Made by a program: the position numbers and the translations under genes | Part shown: positions 18,012-27,831 of the stretch, piece after piece | Numbering within the stretch: position 1 is the first letter of the stretch | Layout: each line of letters starts with the position of its first letter | Origin: an uncultured Flavobacteriales bacterium | GTDB lineage: Bacteria; Bacteroidota; Bacteroidia; Flavobacteriales_D; Parvicellaceae | Direction of reading: 5' to 3' | DNA: 64,000 nt | Assembly (NCBI GenBank): GCA_943787535.1 | Contig: CALSMU010000004.1 | Location: 1-64,000 of the forward strand | Notes under the pieces: generated by a model | The model's input: only the letters and a program-made list of their open reading frames with translations | Databases searched by the model: none | What the model was told of the DNA's origin: nothing

Positions 18012-18784
18012 TAATCTAAATTAAATATATCTAAAGCATTTTTGGTTGTTGCTTCAGCAATTTCCAGAAGTGAACAACCGTAAATATCTGCCATTTTTTC
18101 ACCAATTAACGTCAAATAAGGACTTTCGTTCCTCTTCCCGCGATAAGGAACAGGTGCTAAATATGGAGAATCTGTTTCCAAAACAAAATGCTTTAAATCA
18201 AATTGACTAACTACACGGTCTAATCCAGAATTTTTAAATGTAACAACTCCTCCAATTCCCATTTTGAAGCCACCATAATCAACAATGTGTTGAGCTTGTT
18301 TTTGATTTCCTGTAAAACAATGAAAGATGCCCTTCAGGTTTTCATCATTCATTTCATCTACAATTTCAAAAATTTCATCAAAGGAATCTCTTGCGTGTAT
18401 TACAATAGGTAATTTTTTTTCTTTGGCCCAGCTAATTTGTTCGCGAAAAGCAAATTGTTGTATTTCTAAAGTGGACTTATCCCAATATAAGTCGATACCA
18501 ACTTCTCCAAGAGCAATGAACTTTTCGTTATCCAACCAATGTTTAGCATGTCTCAATTCACTTTCATAAGTCCCAGGCTGTATTGAACATGGATGAATCC
18601 CCATCATTGGGTAGCAAACCGTTGGGTGCTTTTTCGCAAGGGACAACAGACTGTCTGTATGTTCAGAATCTATGTTGGGTAGGAGTAACTTTAAAATATT
18701 ATTCTCCAAACAATTTTGAATCACGGCATCTCTGTCCTCATCAAACTTTGAGCTGTATAAATGGGTATGTGTGTCAATTAGCAT
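18011..18784 (-). CDS. TatD family metal-dependent hydrolase
   Basis: A 257-residue TIM-barrel DNase/hydrolase of the TatD family. Metal-ligand motifs: IDTHTHLYSS at the N-terminus, GEVGIDLYWD near 95, PIVIHARDSFDE near 130, GIFHCFTGN near 155 and FVLETDSPYLAP near 205. The ATG at 18784 is preferred to an in-frame GTG six bases earlier because family members start right before IDTHTH. It overlaps the following DUF4105 gene by one base and lies 24 nt from the GT-C-like gene upstream. Likely cytoplasmic 3'-5' deoxyribonuclease or D-aminoacyl-type hydrolase; the substrate is not readable here. Confidence 0.93.
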   Translation of the reverse strand: MLIDTHTHLYSSKFDEDRDAVIQNCLENNILKLLLPNIDSEHTDSLLSLAKKHPTVCYPMMGIHPCSIQPGTYESELRHAKHWLDNEKFIALGEVGIDLYWDKSTLEIQQFAFREQISWAKEKKLPIVIHARDSFDEIFEIVDEMNDENLKGIFHCFTGNQKQAQHIVDYGGFKMGIGGVVTFKNSGLDRVVSQFDLKHFVLETDSPYLAPVPYRGKRNESPYLTLIGEKMADIYGCSLLEIAEATTKNALDIFNLD

Positions 18785-18808
18785 TTGCACAAAGAACGGA
18801 AAAGAATA

Positions 18809-20311
18809 TTAAGGCTTCTCTATTTTAAAAAACTTTCCATCATTGAAATAGTAAACAGCATCATACATGTTAAAAGGAAGTGCGTCTTTTTCAATGTTTC
18901 TCAATGATTGTAGTTTCGGGTTTTTATAGTAATATGATGCTCCGTTATTATCTTTAAAACTATTGTTTTCCAGAAAAGTAATGCCGCCATTCACATTCGT
19001 GAAAGTCTGAAAATCAATTTGTGTCGTTCTTTTCCCTGTTTCTTTAAACTTCAAATAATCATTTACCCCATTTCTTAAAATGTAAGCCCCGTTGAAATTA
19101 TCAGGAGTATTTATTATTAATAAATTATTTTCAGGCAAACGCTCTAGGTTGTTTAAGAAAATTTCTTTGACTTGATTCGCTTTGTCCCAGTTTTGGGCTG
19201 TTACATATGTTAGGCTAATGAATATTATGCTCCAAAGTATAGTCAGGATATTTGATTGTTTTTTTGGTAATTTATTAATTGCAACTACTAAAGAAGTGCA
19301 AACGATAATTGAAGCCCAATAACTATATCGGTCAGATTCGATACTGTTTAATGATGAAATCTCTAATGAAATAACAGGTAGTAAACTGAGTATAAAAAGG
19401 CAAACCGTAACTAATCCATTTTTTCTTAATTGTCTTTCCTTAATCATAGAGAAAAGTAAGGGCCCGAAACTGATTACTGTTAATACTGACATGCAATAAA
19501 AGAATATCATTGAATCGTCAGAATAGCGAATATGGGTAAAGAACTTTACAATATAAGCTAAGTAATGCCAAGCCATAACTGATAAGTTAATATGAACACT
19601 AGTTCCATACCCTCCAATCCAATCCGATAACACAATCCACCTGATTACTAAAGAGGAAATAATTATTATGGAAAATATAAATATTGGAATGAATTCAAAG
19701 CTAAGCTTCTTTTTGTTCCAAAATAAAAGAGGAATAATTACAGGGAGCAAATAGCCAAACTCCTTGGTTGTTATTGAGCAGATTAGAAATATTGAGCAGA
19801 GTAATAAATTCGAGCTCTTTTTAGAATCATAGTATTTAAAAAATTGCCGGACACATAGTAAACCAAAGAACAAAGAATATCCATACGATTTTGATGAAAG
19901 CCATAATACAGCTTCTGTTTGATAGGGAAAAATCAGAAACAATAGCCCCGAGATAAAAGCAATTTTTGCAACCCCGTTTGATTTGTTCAAATACTCTTTT
20001 AAAAATAAATAAAGCTGCCAACCTATTAGTACATGAATGATAAGTTGCAAAACATGAAATATTAGGGCATTGTCAACAACTAATGAATATAGAGACATTG
20101 CAATTACATGGCTAAAAGGAATGTAAAAGGGATCATTAAAGTTATGTTCAAATGCACTCCAACCAAACTCTTTAGCTTGCCAAAGAAACCCATAATCATC
20201 AGATAAAAATCCAATACTAAAGGCTTCATCATAAATGATTGAGCAGATTAATGAAAATACAATCAATACTGCAAATTTTTTTTCGAATATTTGGCAGAGA
20301 TATCGTTGCAT
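18809..20311 (-). CDS. GT-C-like polytopic membrane protein
   Basis: A 500-residue protein with about 11 membrane helices between residues 12 and 375 and a periplasmic-type C-terminal tail of about 110 residues. The first external loop carries SDDYGF (D38/D39), the acidic pair typical of GT-C glycosyltransferases and O-mannosyltransferase-like proteins that use polyprenyl-linked sugars. I cannot assign a donor or acceptor. It starts 12 nt after porU2 on the same strand, so it is probably co-transcribed with porV2-porU2; a link with modification of secreted cargo is only a speculation from this proximity. Confidence 0.65.
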   Translation of the reverse strand: MQRYLCQIFEKKFAVLIVFSLICSIIYDEAFSIGFLSDDYGFLWQAKEFGWSAFEHNFNDPFYIPFSHVIAMSLYSLVVDNALIFHVLQLIIHVLIGWQLYLFLKEYLNKSNGVAKIAFISGLLFLIFPYQTEAVLWLSSKSYGYSLFFGLLCVRQFFKYYDSKKSSNLLLCSIFLICSITTKEFGYLLPVIIPLLFWNKKKLSFEFIPIFIFSIIIISSLVIRWIVLSDWIGGYGTSVHINLSVMAWHYLAYIVKFFTHIRYSDDSMIFFYCMSVLTVISFGPLLFSMIKERQLRKNGLVTVCLFILSLLPVISLEISSLNSIESDRYSYWASIIVCTSLVVAINKLPKKQSNILTILWSIIFISLTYVTAQNWDKANQVKEIFLNNLERLPENNLLIINTPDNFNGAYILRNGVNDYLKFKETGKRTTQIDFQTFTNVNGGITFLENNSFKDNNGASYYYKNPKLQSLRNIEKDALPFNMYDAVYYFNDGKFFKIEKP

Positions 20312-20323
20312 TTTGTTCTTGGA

Positions 20324-23300
20324 TTATCTCAATAGATACATTTTTCCAAATTCTTTTTTAAAGCTATTGCTATCTGCAGATGTGCTGCGATGATCAATGT
20401 TTTCTCCATTTATCTTGACGATTGCACGATAAAGGTAAACTCCATTGGCAAGTTGGTCACCAAATTGGTCCCGGCCATCCCAAAAGAAATCAGTTTTATT
20501 GTTTCCAATGCGAAGTGGTCCAATTTCATCCATTGAAATTTCTCTAACAACTTTACCAGTAACGGTCATTATTTGAATGAGCATTTGATCAGGTGTTTCA
20601 CTTCCGGTAAGTGTAAAAACAAAATGTGTTTTGGTGCTGAATGGATTGGGATAATTAAATAAGTGGGTAATAGTTGATGCAGTTATAACTTCAAAACTAA
20701 TTTCGTAAGCGAAATCCCCAGAATGGTTGTTTGACTTGTCTCTTGCTTCAACTAGCAATCTATATATTCCGTCTTCTGTAAATGTTGGGTTGTATTCTAT
20801 TTTAAATAAGTTTTTCTCATCAATAGCCGGCTCCCACATTAAATAGCCACTTTCTCCAGTGTTGGAGAAAAATAATTGTTCTGGTGTATTGGAATTTGGA
20901 CGAATAAGTTGAATTCTAAACGAGTTTGTGTCGATATCTTCATTTAATAGTAAAAATTCATTTTCATCATCTAATGTTATGGATATTAATGGTGTTGGAC
21001 TTACAATGTCTTCATCCAAAATGTGTATTCCATCAAATGTCACATCCAAAATGGGGTTGGTAATGTCCTTTGTCACGGAAAACGTTTTTTGAGTAAAGTT
21101 GTTGAAATAAAACTGTTCGAATTGGTCTTGCTGTTTCCCATCAATTTTTGGATTAGCGGTTACCCAAATAGAATTGTCTCCAAGATACCCCTTGCTAGAG
21201 ACACTTACTGTATCAATTATTATTTCTCCGTTCTTTAATGAATCTTGCCTTGCATAGGGAACATAGTTTTTAGCATGATTTGCATCTTCTACCCAATAGT
21301 GCACCAAAAGACTGTCCATGTCAAATGCACTAACATTTTCTATGGCAACAGCATATTTGACAGAGTCACCCTCTTGTATACTGTTTTCAGGCACCGAATA
21401 ATAAAACCCTTTTTTTGGGTTTATAGCACATTCTGGAACGGGGTCATAAATCAATTGCCACCTATCGACATAAGCAGGAGTAATTGTTACTGTATCCTTG
21501 GTTTCTAATTCCAGCCTCGCAAAAGGGTATAGCGCAGCATCAACAAGATTATTAAGGTCTGCAATAGAATCGTTATTGCTCATCAAAGTGTCGATTAAAA
21601 GTGTTTCCACACCTTGGGTATTAATTCCATGTAACCTTAATCTCGAAGTGTCAGTAGATGCAGGCTCAGTAGCATGTTGCTGCCAATAGAGTGTGTTCCA
21701 GTTTTTAGATGGCCCAGCAATCTCTGCAGTTATATTTCCAGTAGTATTGCATCCAACAATGATTGTTTCAAAACTGATCAGCTGAGTAGGTAAAGAGGTC
21801 CCCCCAGCAATTGTGTCTGCGGTATGCACCTCTTGAGCAGACGAAAGGTCGCCTTTCTTTGCGAAAAAGATAAAACCATCATCGGGTTGTCCAGGATTCA
21901 TGTTTGTCGCTCCCAAATTTTGAAAAGCAGTAAATAATTCTGGAGGCCATGCGTCATAAAGGCCCATAGGGCTAGTGTAATTATTAGGAATGTAAGTGTA
22001 TGCAACAATGTAATTGCTATCTGGAATTACATTATCCAAAAAGTTGACTAAAGAATCTAGTTGTGCTGGATTGTTGTTGTGCCAAATAAAAAAATTAGTG
22101 CACCTGTTTCTTCCCATGTTGCTGACTCCAGGGCATGTCGCTGGATTTCCATTAAATTGACCTACGCAGTAGTCATTTGCGCACCAAGATTCTAGTGAGC
22201 ATTGATCTACTACACCAATAATTATAGAAGGCCATAACCACCCACCATAATCTTGTGTAGCTCCAAATAAAGACCAGCTGGTTCCTTGCCACTCGCTGCC
22301 AGAAACAAAATTAACATGTGTATTGCATGATAGAGATGCAATGGAAGATTCAAAATCAAAAGACCTATTGGGTCTATTGTATGCTATGTTTGTGTATGCA
22401 TCATTTTTAAATTGGAAAAAATGCGATTGTCCCCAACCCCATTTTTCAGGAATATATTGAAAGGAGCTTTCTTGCCATGATTTGGTTGAGCTGTCTGGTG
22501 AGCACCTCCAAAAATAAACCGTGCTATCCGAAAAGGTAATCGGATCTGCTGCAAGAGAATTACTATTTATCCAGTCATAGGGACGGGCTTCAACCACTCC
22601 ACCTGAACTAATGATTAATTGATGTTTTTTAAATGGAGAATTGAATAAGTCGGTTGTATCAATTTCAAAAACATATTGATTGGTTGGAGCAAAAGGGTCT
22701 ATTGTGGAAGCTTTACAAGTAATTGTGTCCGATGGAATTATTGCATACTCGTAAGGCCAAATAGGAATTAAATCATTTGAGGAGATATATGTAGAAAAGG
22801 AAATTTCATTATTTGTAGTTTCATCAAAATGCTCATTGACAATAGAGAATGGTAAATCAGCTTTAATGGAAAAGTTATTCAATCCAACTGCAATAGAATG
22901 ATTACTTGCCATTTTATAGCGAATAGTATCTCTAAACAAAAGTCCAGGAACGTTTATAAAATAAGTAGAGTCATTTCCATTTGGGAAAAAGCGTTGTATT
23001 GATAATTGAAAAGTGTCAATAAACGCACTGCCAATGTTAGTAAGTACAATGTTTAATTCGAACGTATCGATAGATAAATCAATTGTGGCAGGGGACGTCC
23101 ATATGCGCTCCTCGGAAAGTACTATTTCCGGTGCTAAATGTGTGTTTAGTTTTAATGCAGGGTCACCCTGGAGACCCATCCCTATTGTGTTGCCATGAAA
23201 TAAGATATTAGGGCTCAAAACAAGAGCCAAAGAATCCGCAGTCGACTTCATGCAAAACCCAATATCGCGGCCGTAATTTTTTTTACCCATTTGGTGATAA

Positions 23301-25507
23301 TAGACATTGGTATACCTAGCTATTTCCGTGACATTCCCAAGTTTAATTGTTGACAAAAAAGAAATAGCTCCTTGACCAATTGGATTTACAATATTCTCTG
23401 AATAGCTATTTCCCCCAGGTTGGTGAACATCTCCAGTGTAGCAACCTAGGCCAATAACCACAGGGTATTTGCCATAATTTCCCCAATTATTTGGCGAATC
23501 TATATTTTGGCCAAAACCACCGCTGCTAGTGGCATGCGAGAAAAATGTAATTAACGAAACTCCTTCTTGCAGTTTTTGCTGAACTTCAAAAAAATCATTA
23601 GAATTTAAAGAAGAGGCACCCGTTCCTTTAGTATAGGAAACAACATTACCGCCAAACAAAGTGTCTTCTATTGTCTTTTCAAATTGTGATAAATGATAGT
23701 TGAGTAAATTAACCTCTGTAGGACTTCCGCCTCCTCCAAAATGAAGGACTTGTTTCTGCCATTCTTTGTTGGGGATATCATATAAATCAAATGGATCTTG
23801 TTGGTCTTCATATTCGATTACTTTATTCAGATAGTTGTTTATCGAAGAGTTTTCCATTGCGCTATATCTCCCTGTAGGTATAGCGTATGAATTGCCGCTG
23901 GTTCCAAGAGAATAAGTAAAATGATTGTCGGATGAGGGGTATCCAAAGGAAGGTACTAAATTACCCTGATATGCACTATTTGATTTTCTTGACCCAAGGG
24001 AATTACCCTCCGTAACATCTCTGATGGATTTTCCAATTAAAAATAAATGGCTTGGGTAGTTTGGCCATGTATTTATTGCCAAATTGCAAAAACGTCTAAT
24101 TCCTAGAGGGTTTTTATAAATGCCTCCACCAAACTGATGGTAAAGTTCTTCTACATCAACTAGCACCGTATCGTGTGCTCCACCTATTCCACTTCTATAA
24201 CTCGCAAAGTTTAATGCTCCGTTCAACAATTTGTTGTTTGTAATGATTATATAGGCATCATTTGGGGTTATCTGGCTAAAATCTCTAAAATATCCGCTTC
24301 CCAAGACTGCTGATATATTTGTAATAGTGCTATAATTAGTGGCGTCTACTAATAAACATTGTGCGCTATCATTGCTATTTAAATTAGGGACTAAAGCTTC
24401 CCAAATTCCAGCGTTGTTGGTTATGGAAATAGATTTTGCAGTGTCTCCATTTAGCACATATAAAATGGGGTTAGTACCATTAAAGTTAGAGATTGACAAA
24501 CGAGACTTAGGCTCTATATTATTGAACGGAACCGCAAACCGAAAATAATTCTCATTTTCAAAATCCATAGTATGGGGGTAATTAATTGCCACTGACGAAA
24601 CATGTTGTTTGTCACTGGTTTGTCCGATGCTATAGTTGCTGTGTATTACAGAAGTTGTTGGACTTTCTATAGTTGCAGTAGGAACTTCTATCTTTTTATT
24701 TATCAACTGATAGCCGATGTAGGTGGTGTCAAAAATTATGGCATTACTATTACCATACTTAATTTGCAAAGCATGGTTGTGATCATTTACGTGAGAGGAT
24801 GCAGAATAGGAAGCTCCCATGGAAATTCCCGTAATTATGGAATTAGGAGTGCCAACCCCGGTATATGCATTTTGCGTAGGTATTATTGAAGTGTTTGCGC
24901 CTCCCAGCGTATATGGAAAACTTGACCAACCCTCTCCAAGAGAATAAACAGGACTCGATAGCGCACTATATTTTGGGCCTTCGTTATATTCGTCAGAATA
25001 GTTTACAAAATTCTTTTTCCAGCAGTAATCAATGGATGTATATGCGGAATAGTTCACGTCTGTTTCTTGAAATATACGATTGTTGTTACCCGTGTTGTTC
25101 CAGGTAAAATAATATTGCAAGGTGTCGTTGAAAAGACTGTAATATTCATCTGGTTGGTCTTGCGGAGAGTTATACAGCTTTCCATCTATCCATCCGTCAT
25201 TTTTCTCTGCATAAAATTCAATATAATCACCTGGGCCCAAGGTGTTATCTCCGCCATCAACAATGTCTATGAATACTTGACTTTCTCTACCGAAAATTTG
25301 AAAATTATCGGTGTTAATGTTGGAGATCAGAACTCCGTTATTGCTTAACGAGGTGTTTAAATCAGCATAGTTTATTCTATGGATGCCTGTATTATAAACT
25401 GGAAAGTGAAAATATTGTTGCGAATATTCAATCCACTCATTTCCATAAGTCTGTGCTTTGGAAACGTTTACAATAACTAAAAGTATGAATAGAGCGAGTA
25501 TTCTCAA
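20324..25507 (-). CDS. porU2: Gingipain-like C25 peptidase, type IX secretion protein PorU2
   Basis: A 1,727-residue secreted protein with signal peptide (1-18). An N-terminal beta-rich region (about 20-400) precedes a caspase-fold C25 domain (about 410-800) with a His/Cys dyad: H658 in FFSHAT and C689 in GLGCYTG, spaced as in gingipains and PorU. A long beta-sandwich region follows, and the C-terminus (about 1630-1727) has NYPNPF...GxDQFGDQLANGVYLYR, like type-A sorting domains. The gene is followed on the opposite end by porV2 one base upstream, the pairing seen for PorU2-PorV2. Canonical PorU is the sortase that removes sorting domains and attaches cargo to LPS; PorU2 is presumed to be a paralogue with a similar but less well defined role. 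Confidence 0.88.
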   Translation of the reverse strand: MRILALFILLVIVNVSKAQTYGNEWIEYSQQYFHFPVYNTGIHRINYADLNTSLSNNGVLISNINTDNFQIFGRESQVFIDIVDGGDNTLGPGDYIEFYAEKNDGWIDGKLYNSPQDQPDEYYSLFNDTLQYYFTWNNTGNNNRIFQETDVNYSAYTSIDYCWKKNFVNYSDEYNEGPKYSALSSPVYSLGEGWSSFPYTLGGANTSIIPTQNAYTGVGTPNSIITGISMGASYSASSHVNDHNHALQIKYGNSNAIIFDTTYIGYQLINKKIEVPTATIESPTTSVIHSNYSIGQTSDKQHVSSVAINYPHTMDFENENYFRFAVPFNNIEPKSRLSISNFNGTNPILYVLNGDTAKSISITNNAGIWEALVPNLNSNDSAQCLLVDATNYSTITNISAVLGSGYFRDFSQITPNDAYIIITNNKLLNGALNFASYRSGIGGAHDTVLVDVEELYHQFGGGIYKNPLGIRRFCNLAINTWPNYPSHLFLIGKSIRDVTEGNSLGSRKSNSAYQGNLVPSFGYPSSDNHFTYSLGTSGNSYAIPTGRYSAMENSSINNYLNKVIEYEDQQDPFDLYDIPNKEWQKQVLHFGGGGSPTEVNLLNYHLSQFEKTIEDTLFGGNVVSYTKGTGASSLNSNDFFEVQQKLQEGVSLITFFSHATSSGGFGQNIDSPNNWGNYGKYPVVIGLGCYTGDVHQPGGNSYSENIVNPIGQGAISFLSTIKLGNVTEIARYTNVYYHQMGKKNYGRDIGFCMKSTADSLALVLSPNILFHGNTIGMGLQGDPALKLNTHLAPEIVLSEERIWTSPATIDLSIDTFELNIVLTNIGSAFIDTFQLSIQRFFPNGNDSTYFINVPGLLFRDTIRYKMASNHSIAVGLNNFSIKADLPFSIVNEHFDETTNNEISFSTYISSNDLIPIWPYEYAIIPSDTITCKASTIDPFAPTNQYVFEIDTTDLFNSPFKKHQLIISSGGVVEARPYDWINSNSLAADPITFSDSTVYFWRCSPDSSTKSWQESSFQYIPEKWGWGQSHFFQFKNDAYTNIAYNRPNRSFDFESSIASLSCNTHVNFVSGSEWQGTSWSLFGATQDYGGWLWPSIIIGVVDQCSLESWCANDYCVGQFNGNPATCPGVSNMGRNRCTNFFIWHNNNPAQLDSLVNFLDNVIPDSNYIVAYTYIPNNYTSPMGLYDAWPPELFTAFQNLGATNMNPGQPDDGFIFFAKKGDLSSAQEVHTADTIAGGTSLPTQLISFETIIVGCNTTGNITAEIAGPSKNWNTLYWQQHATEPASTDTSRLRLHGINTQGVETLLIDTLMSNNDSIADLNNLVDAALYPFARLELETKDTVTITPAYVDRWQLIYDPVPECAINPKKGFYYSVPENSIQEGDSVKYAVAIENVSAFDMDSLLVHYWVEDANHAKNYVPYARQDSLKNGEIIIDTVSVSSKGYLGDNSIWVTANPKIDGKQQDQFEQFYFNNFTQKTFSVTKDITNPILDVTFDGIHILDEDIVSPTPLISITLDDENEFLLLNEDIDTNSFRIQLIRPNSNTPEQLFFSNTGESGYLMWEPAIDEKNLFKIEYNPTFTEDGIYRLLVEARDKSNNHSGDFAYEISFEVITASTITHLFNYPNPFSTKTHFVFTLTGSETPDQMLIQIMTVTGKVVREISMDEIGPLRIGNNKTDFFWDGRDQFGDQLANGVYLYRAIVKINGENIDHRSTSADSNSFKKEFGKMYLLR

Positions 25508-25508
25508 A

Positions 25509-26588
25509 TTAGTTGGTTTTATTTAAGTTAAATCTTAACGAAAATACATTACTGTATAATGCAACAGAAGCATCTCCAATGTCGGTTAGTGCATAGTCCA
25601 ATGAAATACCCTTTAATTCAACACCTATGCCTATATTTGGTTGCAGTGTCATCACCTCTTTACCCGTAATTTCCGTAACTTTTTGAAGGTTTCCAAGACC
25701 TGCTCTGACAAAAACAATATTCTTAAATCCTAATTCCATTCCCAAATGCGGGTCAATAGATATTGGGTCTCCTACGATTAAAACATTTCTTTTTCCATCC
25801 GTAGTTAAATCAGCGTTTAGTTCTGCTAAATAAGTAAAGCTCTTTCCTATTTTCCATTGGCGCATACCAGCAAGAATTATGCGAGGCATGGTTATTTCTA
25901 AACCATTTTCTGGAATATCATTATCTGTTCTATCAAACACTTCTATCATTTGGTCTGTCAATGAAAAACTCCAAGCATTGAATGTTGTTGTGACGTCTCT
26001 TGTTAGGGCAGCTACTTTCCAATTTCCTAATCGATAAGTTGCGGCAAAATCAATTCCAAACCCCCATGATTTAGCAAAATCTCCCACTTTTCGATGAATG
26101 ATTTTACCGCTTCCTCCTAAATCTAGCTTGTCATTTATCTTTCTGGCATAAGAGAATATAAATGCCATGTCTGCAGCTGAAAAATAAGTTATTCTGTCAT
26201 AGTCAATATTTCCCTGAGCATCAATTAACTCTGTGGTATTCGGGATGTTGTCCACTCCAAACCGAATAAATGACAACGCCATTGCACTTTTGTCATCAAT
26301 TTTTTTTGCGATTGCACCATAATCGTATTTTGCGATACCAGCAAAATATTCAGAATGCATTAATCCAATTTGTAAATCACTATCTATATTTAATAACCCA
26401 GTAGGATTCCAATAGCCTGAAGTAACATCATCAGTAGAAGCTATTACAGAATTTGACATTCCAAGTGCACGAGCACCCACGCCTATATTTAAAAATTCGT
26501 TGCTATACTTAGGTGTTTTGTCGTCATCTTGAGCAAGAAACGACAATTGAACTAACAACAATAATATGAAGATAATCGATTTATTCAT
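25509..26588 (-). CDS. porV2: PorV-family outer membrane protein (PorV2)
   Basis: A 359-residue beta-barrel protein with signal peptide (1-19). It carries the PorV/PorQ hallmark near residue 35: GVGARALGMSNSVIASTDDVTSGYWNPTGL (positions about 36-65), then alternating amphipathic strands to an end typical of FadL-like barrels. PorV is the outer-membrane shuttle that carries cargo from the translocon to the PorU sortase. The stop is one base from the porU2 start, so the two are translationally linked. A candidate -7 element TATCTTTG (minus strand, plus-strand 26605-26612) lies 17 nt upstream of the start. Confidence 0.9.
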   Translation of the reverse strand: MNKSIIFILLLLVQLSFLAQDDDKTPKYSNEFLNIGVGARALGMSNSVIASTDDVTSGYWNPTGLLNIDSDLQIGLMHSEYFAGIAKYDYGAIAKKIDDKSAMALSFIRFGVDNIPNTTELIDAQGNIDYDRITYFSAADMAFIFSYARKINDKLDLGGSGKIIHRKVGDFAKSWGFGIDFAATYRLGNWKVAALTRDVTTTFNAWSFSLTDQMIEVFDRTDNDIPENGLEITMPRIILAGMRQWKIGKSFTYLAELNADLTTDGKRNVLIVGDPISIDPHLGMELGFKNIVFVRAGLGNLQKVTEITGKEVMTLQPNIGIGVELKGISLDYALTDIGDASVALYSNVFSLRFNLNKTN

Positions 26589-26604
26589 TTTTTTTGTAGT
26601 TGTA

Positions 26605-26612
26605 CAAAGATA
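26605..26612 (-). promoter_or_regulatory. Candidate -7 element for porV2-porU2
   Basis: Plus-strand CAAAGATA reads TATCTTTG on the minus strand, identical to the -7 box of the metH riboswitch promoter. It is 17 nt from the porV2 ATG. No clear TTG is seen at the expected -33 distance, so the call rests on one element. Confidence 0.5.
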
Positions 26613-26742
26613 TAAAATAGCAGTAGTACAGACTAATTTTATTGATTAATAACTCTTTAATGACGCTTAAATTGCCTAATAAGTCGCTTGAAAACAACAT
26701 TCCTATTATAAGTTAAAAGGTAAATGTTATTTTTGTAAAGTA

Positions 26743-27540
26743 ATGTCGGTTAAAAAACATATCCCAAATACACTCACATTGGCTAATCTTTTTTGCGGTA
26801 TATTAGCAATAAAAATTGGGTTTTCAGAACATTACTGCTTAGCAGGTTTTCTAGTGCTTTTAGGCGCTTTTTTCGATTTTTTTGATGGCTTTGCAGCTCG
26901 GTTGTTAAAAGTACAGGGGGAATTAGGGAAGCAGTTAGATTCTTTCGCGGATATGGTAACTTTTGGAGTTGCTCCGGGAGTTGTTATGTATTCGTTTTTA
27001 TCGTCATTTATCGAAAGCTCATATGCTCCTTATATATCCTTTGTTATTCCGCTATTGTCGGCAGTGCGCCTAGCCAAGTTTAATATTGACTCAATGCAAT
27101 CAGATAAATTTATTGGGCTGCCTACTCCTGCTAATGCTTTGTTTTTTGTGTTTATACCATTGGTTTTTAATTTGGAAAGTTTTGCTTGGGATAGCACAAC
27201 ATTTGTTACGGATATGAACAGAGATTATTTTTCAAATCCATTTGTAGCGCAATTATTTAGTGTTTCTGAAACATTCAAGTATTTGATGATAGTAATAATT
27301 TTACTGTTTAGTTATCTGCTGAACGCCCCGATAGAAATGATTGCATTAAAGTTCAAGTCATTCGGGTGGAAAGGGAATGAAATACGCTTTGTTTTCTTAG
27401 TGTTGTGCTTGGTTGTAATTTCACTGAGTTTGTTAATAAGTTCAGTGTTTGTTTCTGTCCCAATTATTATACTTTTGTACATCATTTTATCGATAATAAA
27501 TAATCTCTTCAAAAAGAAAAAGAATGAACTTCAAAGCTGA
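26743..27540 (+). CDS. pssA: CDP-diacylglycerol-serine O-phosphatidyltransferase
   Basis: A 265-residue membrane enzyme making phosphatidylserine, the precursor of phosphatidylethanolamine. The CDP-alcohol phosphatidyltransferase motif is intact in GAFFDFFDGFAARLLKVQ...GKQLDSFADMVTFGVAP (about 41-78, DxxDGxxAR...GxxxDSxxD). About eight hydrophobic segments follow. A TATTTTTG element (26728-26735) lies 7 nt before the ATG. The 3' end overlaps purS by 17 nt. Confidence 0.95.
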   Translation: MSVKKHIPNTLTLANLFCGILAIKIGFSEHYCLAGFLVLLGAFFDFFDGFAARLLKVQGELGKQLDSFADMVTFGVAPGVVMYSFLSSFIESSYAPYISFVIPLLSAVRLAKFNIDSMQSDKFIGLPTPANALFFVFIPLVFNLESFAWDSTTFVTDMNRDYFSNPFVAQLFSVSETFKYLMIVIILLFSYLLNAPIEMIALKFKSFGWKGNEIRFVFLVLCLVVISLSLLISSVFVSVPIIILLYIILSIINNLFKKKKNELQS

Positions 27541-27775
27541 AATAGACATTATGCCATTAGCAGGGTTATTGGATCCTCAAGGAAAAGCAGTTTCACAAAA
27601 CATGGGGAACCTTGATTTAAGTGAAATTACAAACGTCCGTATTGGAAAACACATTACACTGAAAGTAGACGCTGCTGATAAAGCAACAGCAGAAAAGAAA
27701 GTAGACGAAGCATGTAAGAAATTACTTTGTAACCAAATTATGGAAAGTTATACTTTCGATTTAATGGAAGATTAA
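27524..27775 (+). CDS. purS: Phosphoribosylformylglycinamidine synthase subunit PurS
   Basis: An 83-residue small subunit that, with PurL and PurQ, forms formylglycinamidine ribonucleotide in purine synthesis. The pattern AEIDIMPLAGLLDPQGKAV near the start, followed by VRIGKHITLKVD and a helical VDEACKKLLCNQIMESYTFDL end, matches PurS in length and order. It overlaps pssA by 17 nt, an unrelated pathway, so this is probably a transcriptional convenience. A terminator follows. Confidence 0.95.
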   Translation: MNFKAEIDIMPLAGLLDPQGKAVSQNMGNLDLSEITNVRIGKHITLKVDAADKATAEKKVDEACKKLLCNQIMESYTFDLMED

Positions 27776-27797
27776 TTTTTAGGATAAACGTATTTTT

Positions 27798-27830
27798 AAC
27801 CCTCATTGACTTTGTTGATGAGGGTTTTTT
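27798..27830 (+). terminator. Intrinsic terminator after pssA-purS
   Basis: AACCCTCAT (27798-27806) pairs perfectly with ATGAGGGTT (27818-27826) and is followed by TTTT to 27830. There is no matching T tract on the other strand, so it serves only the plus-strand operon, ending before the convergent acyltransferase gene. Confidence 0.9.
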
Positions 27831-27831
27831 G

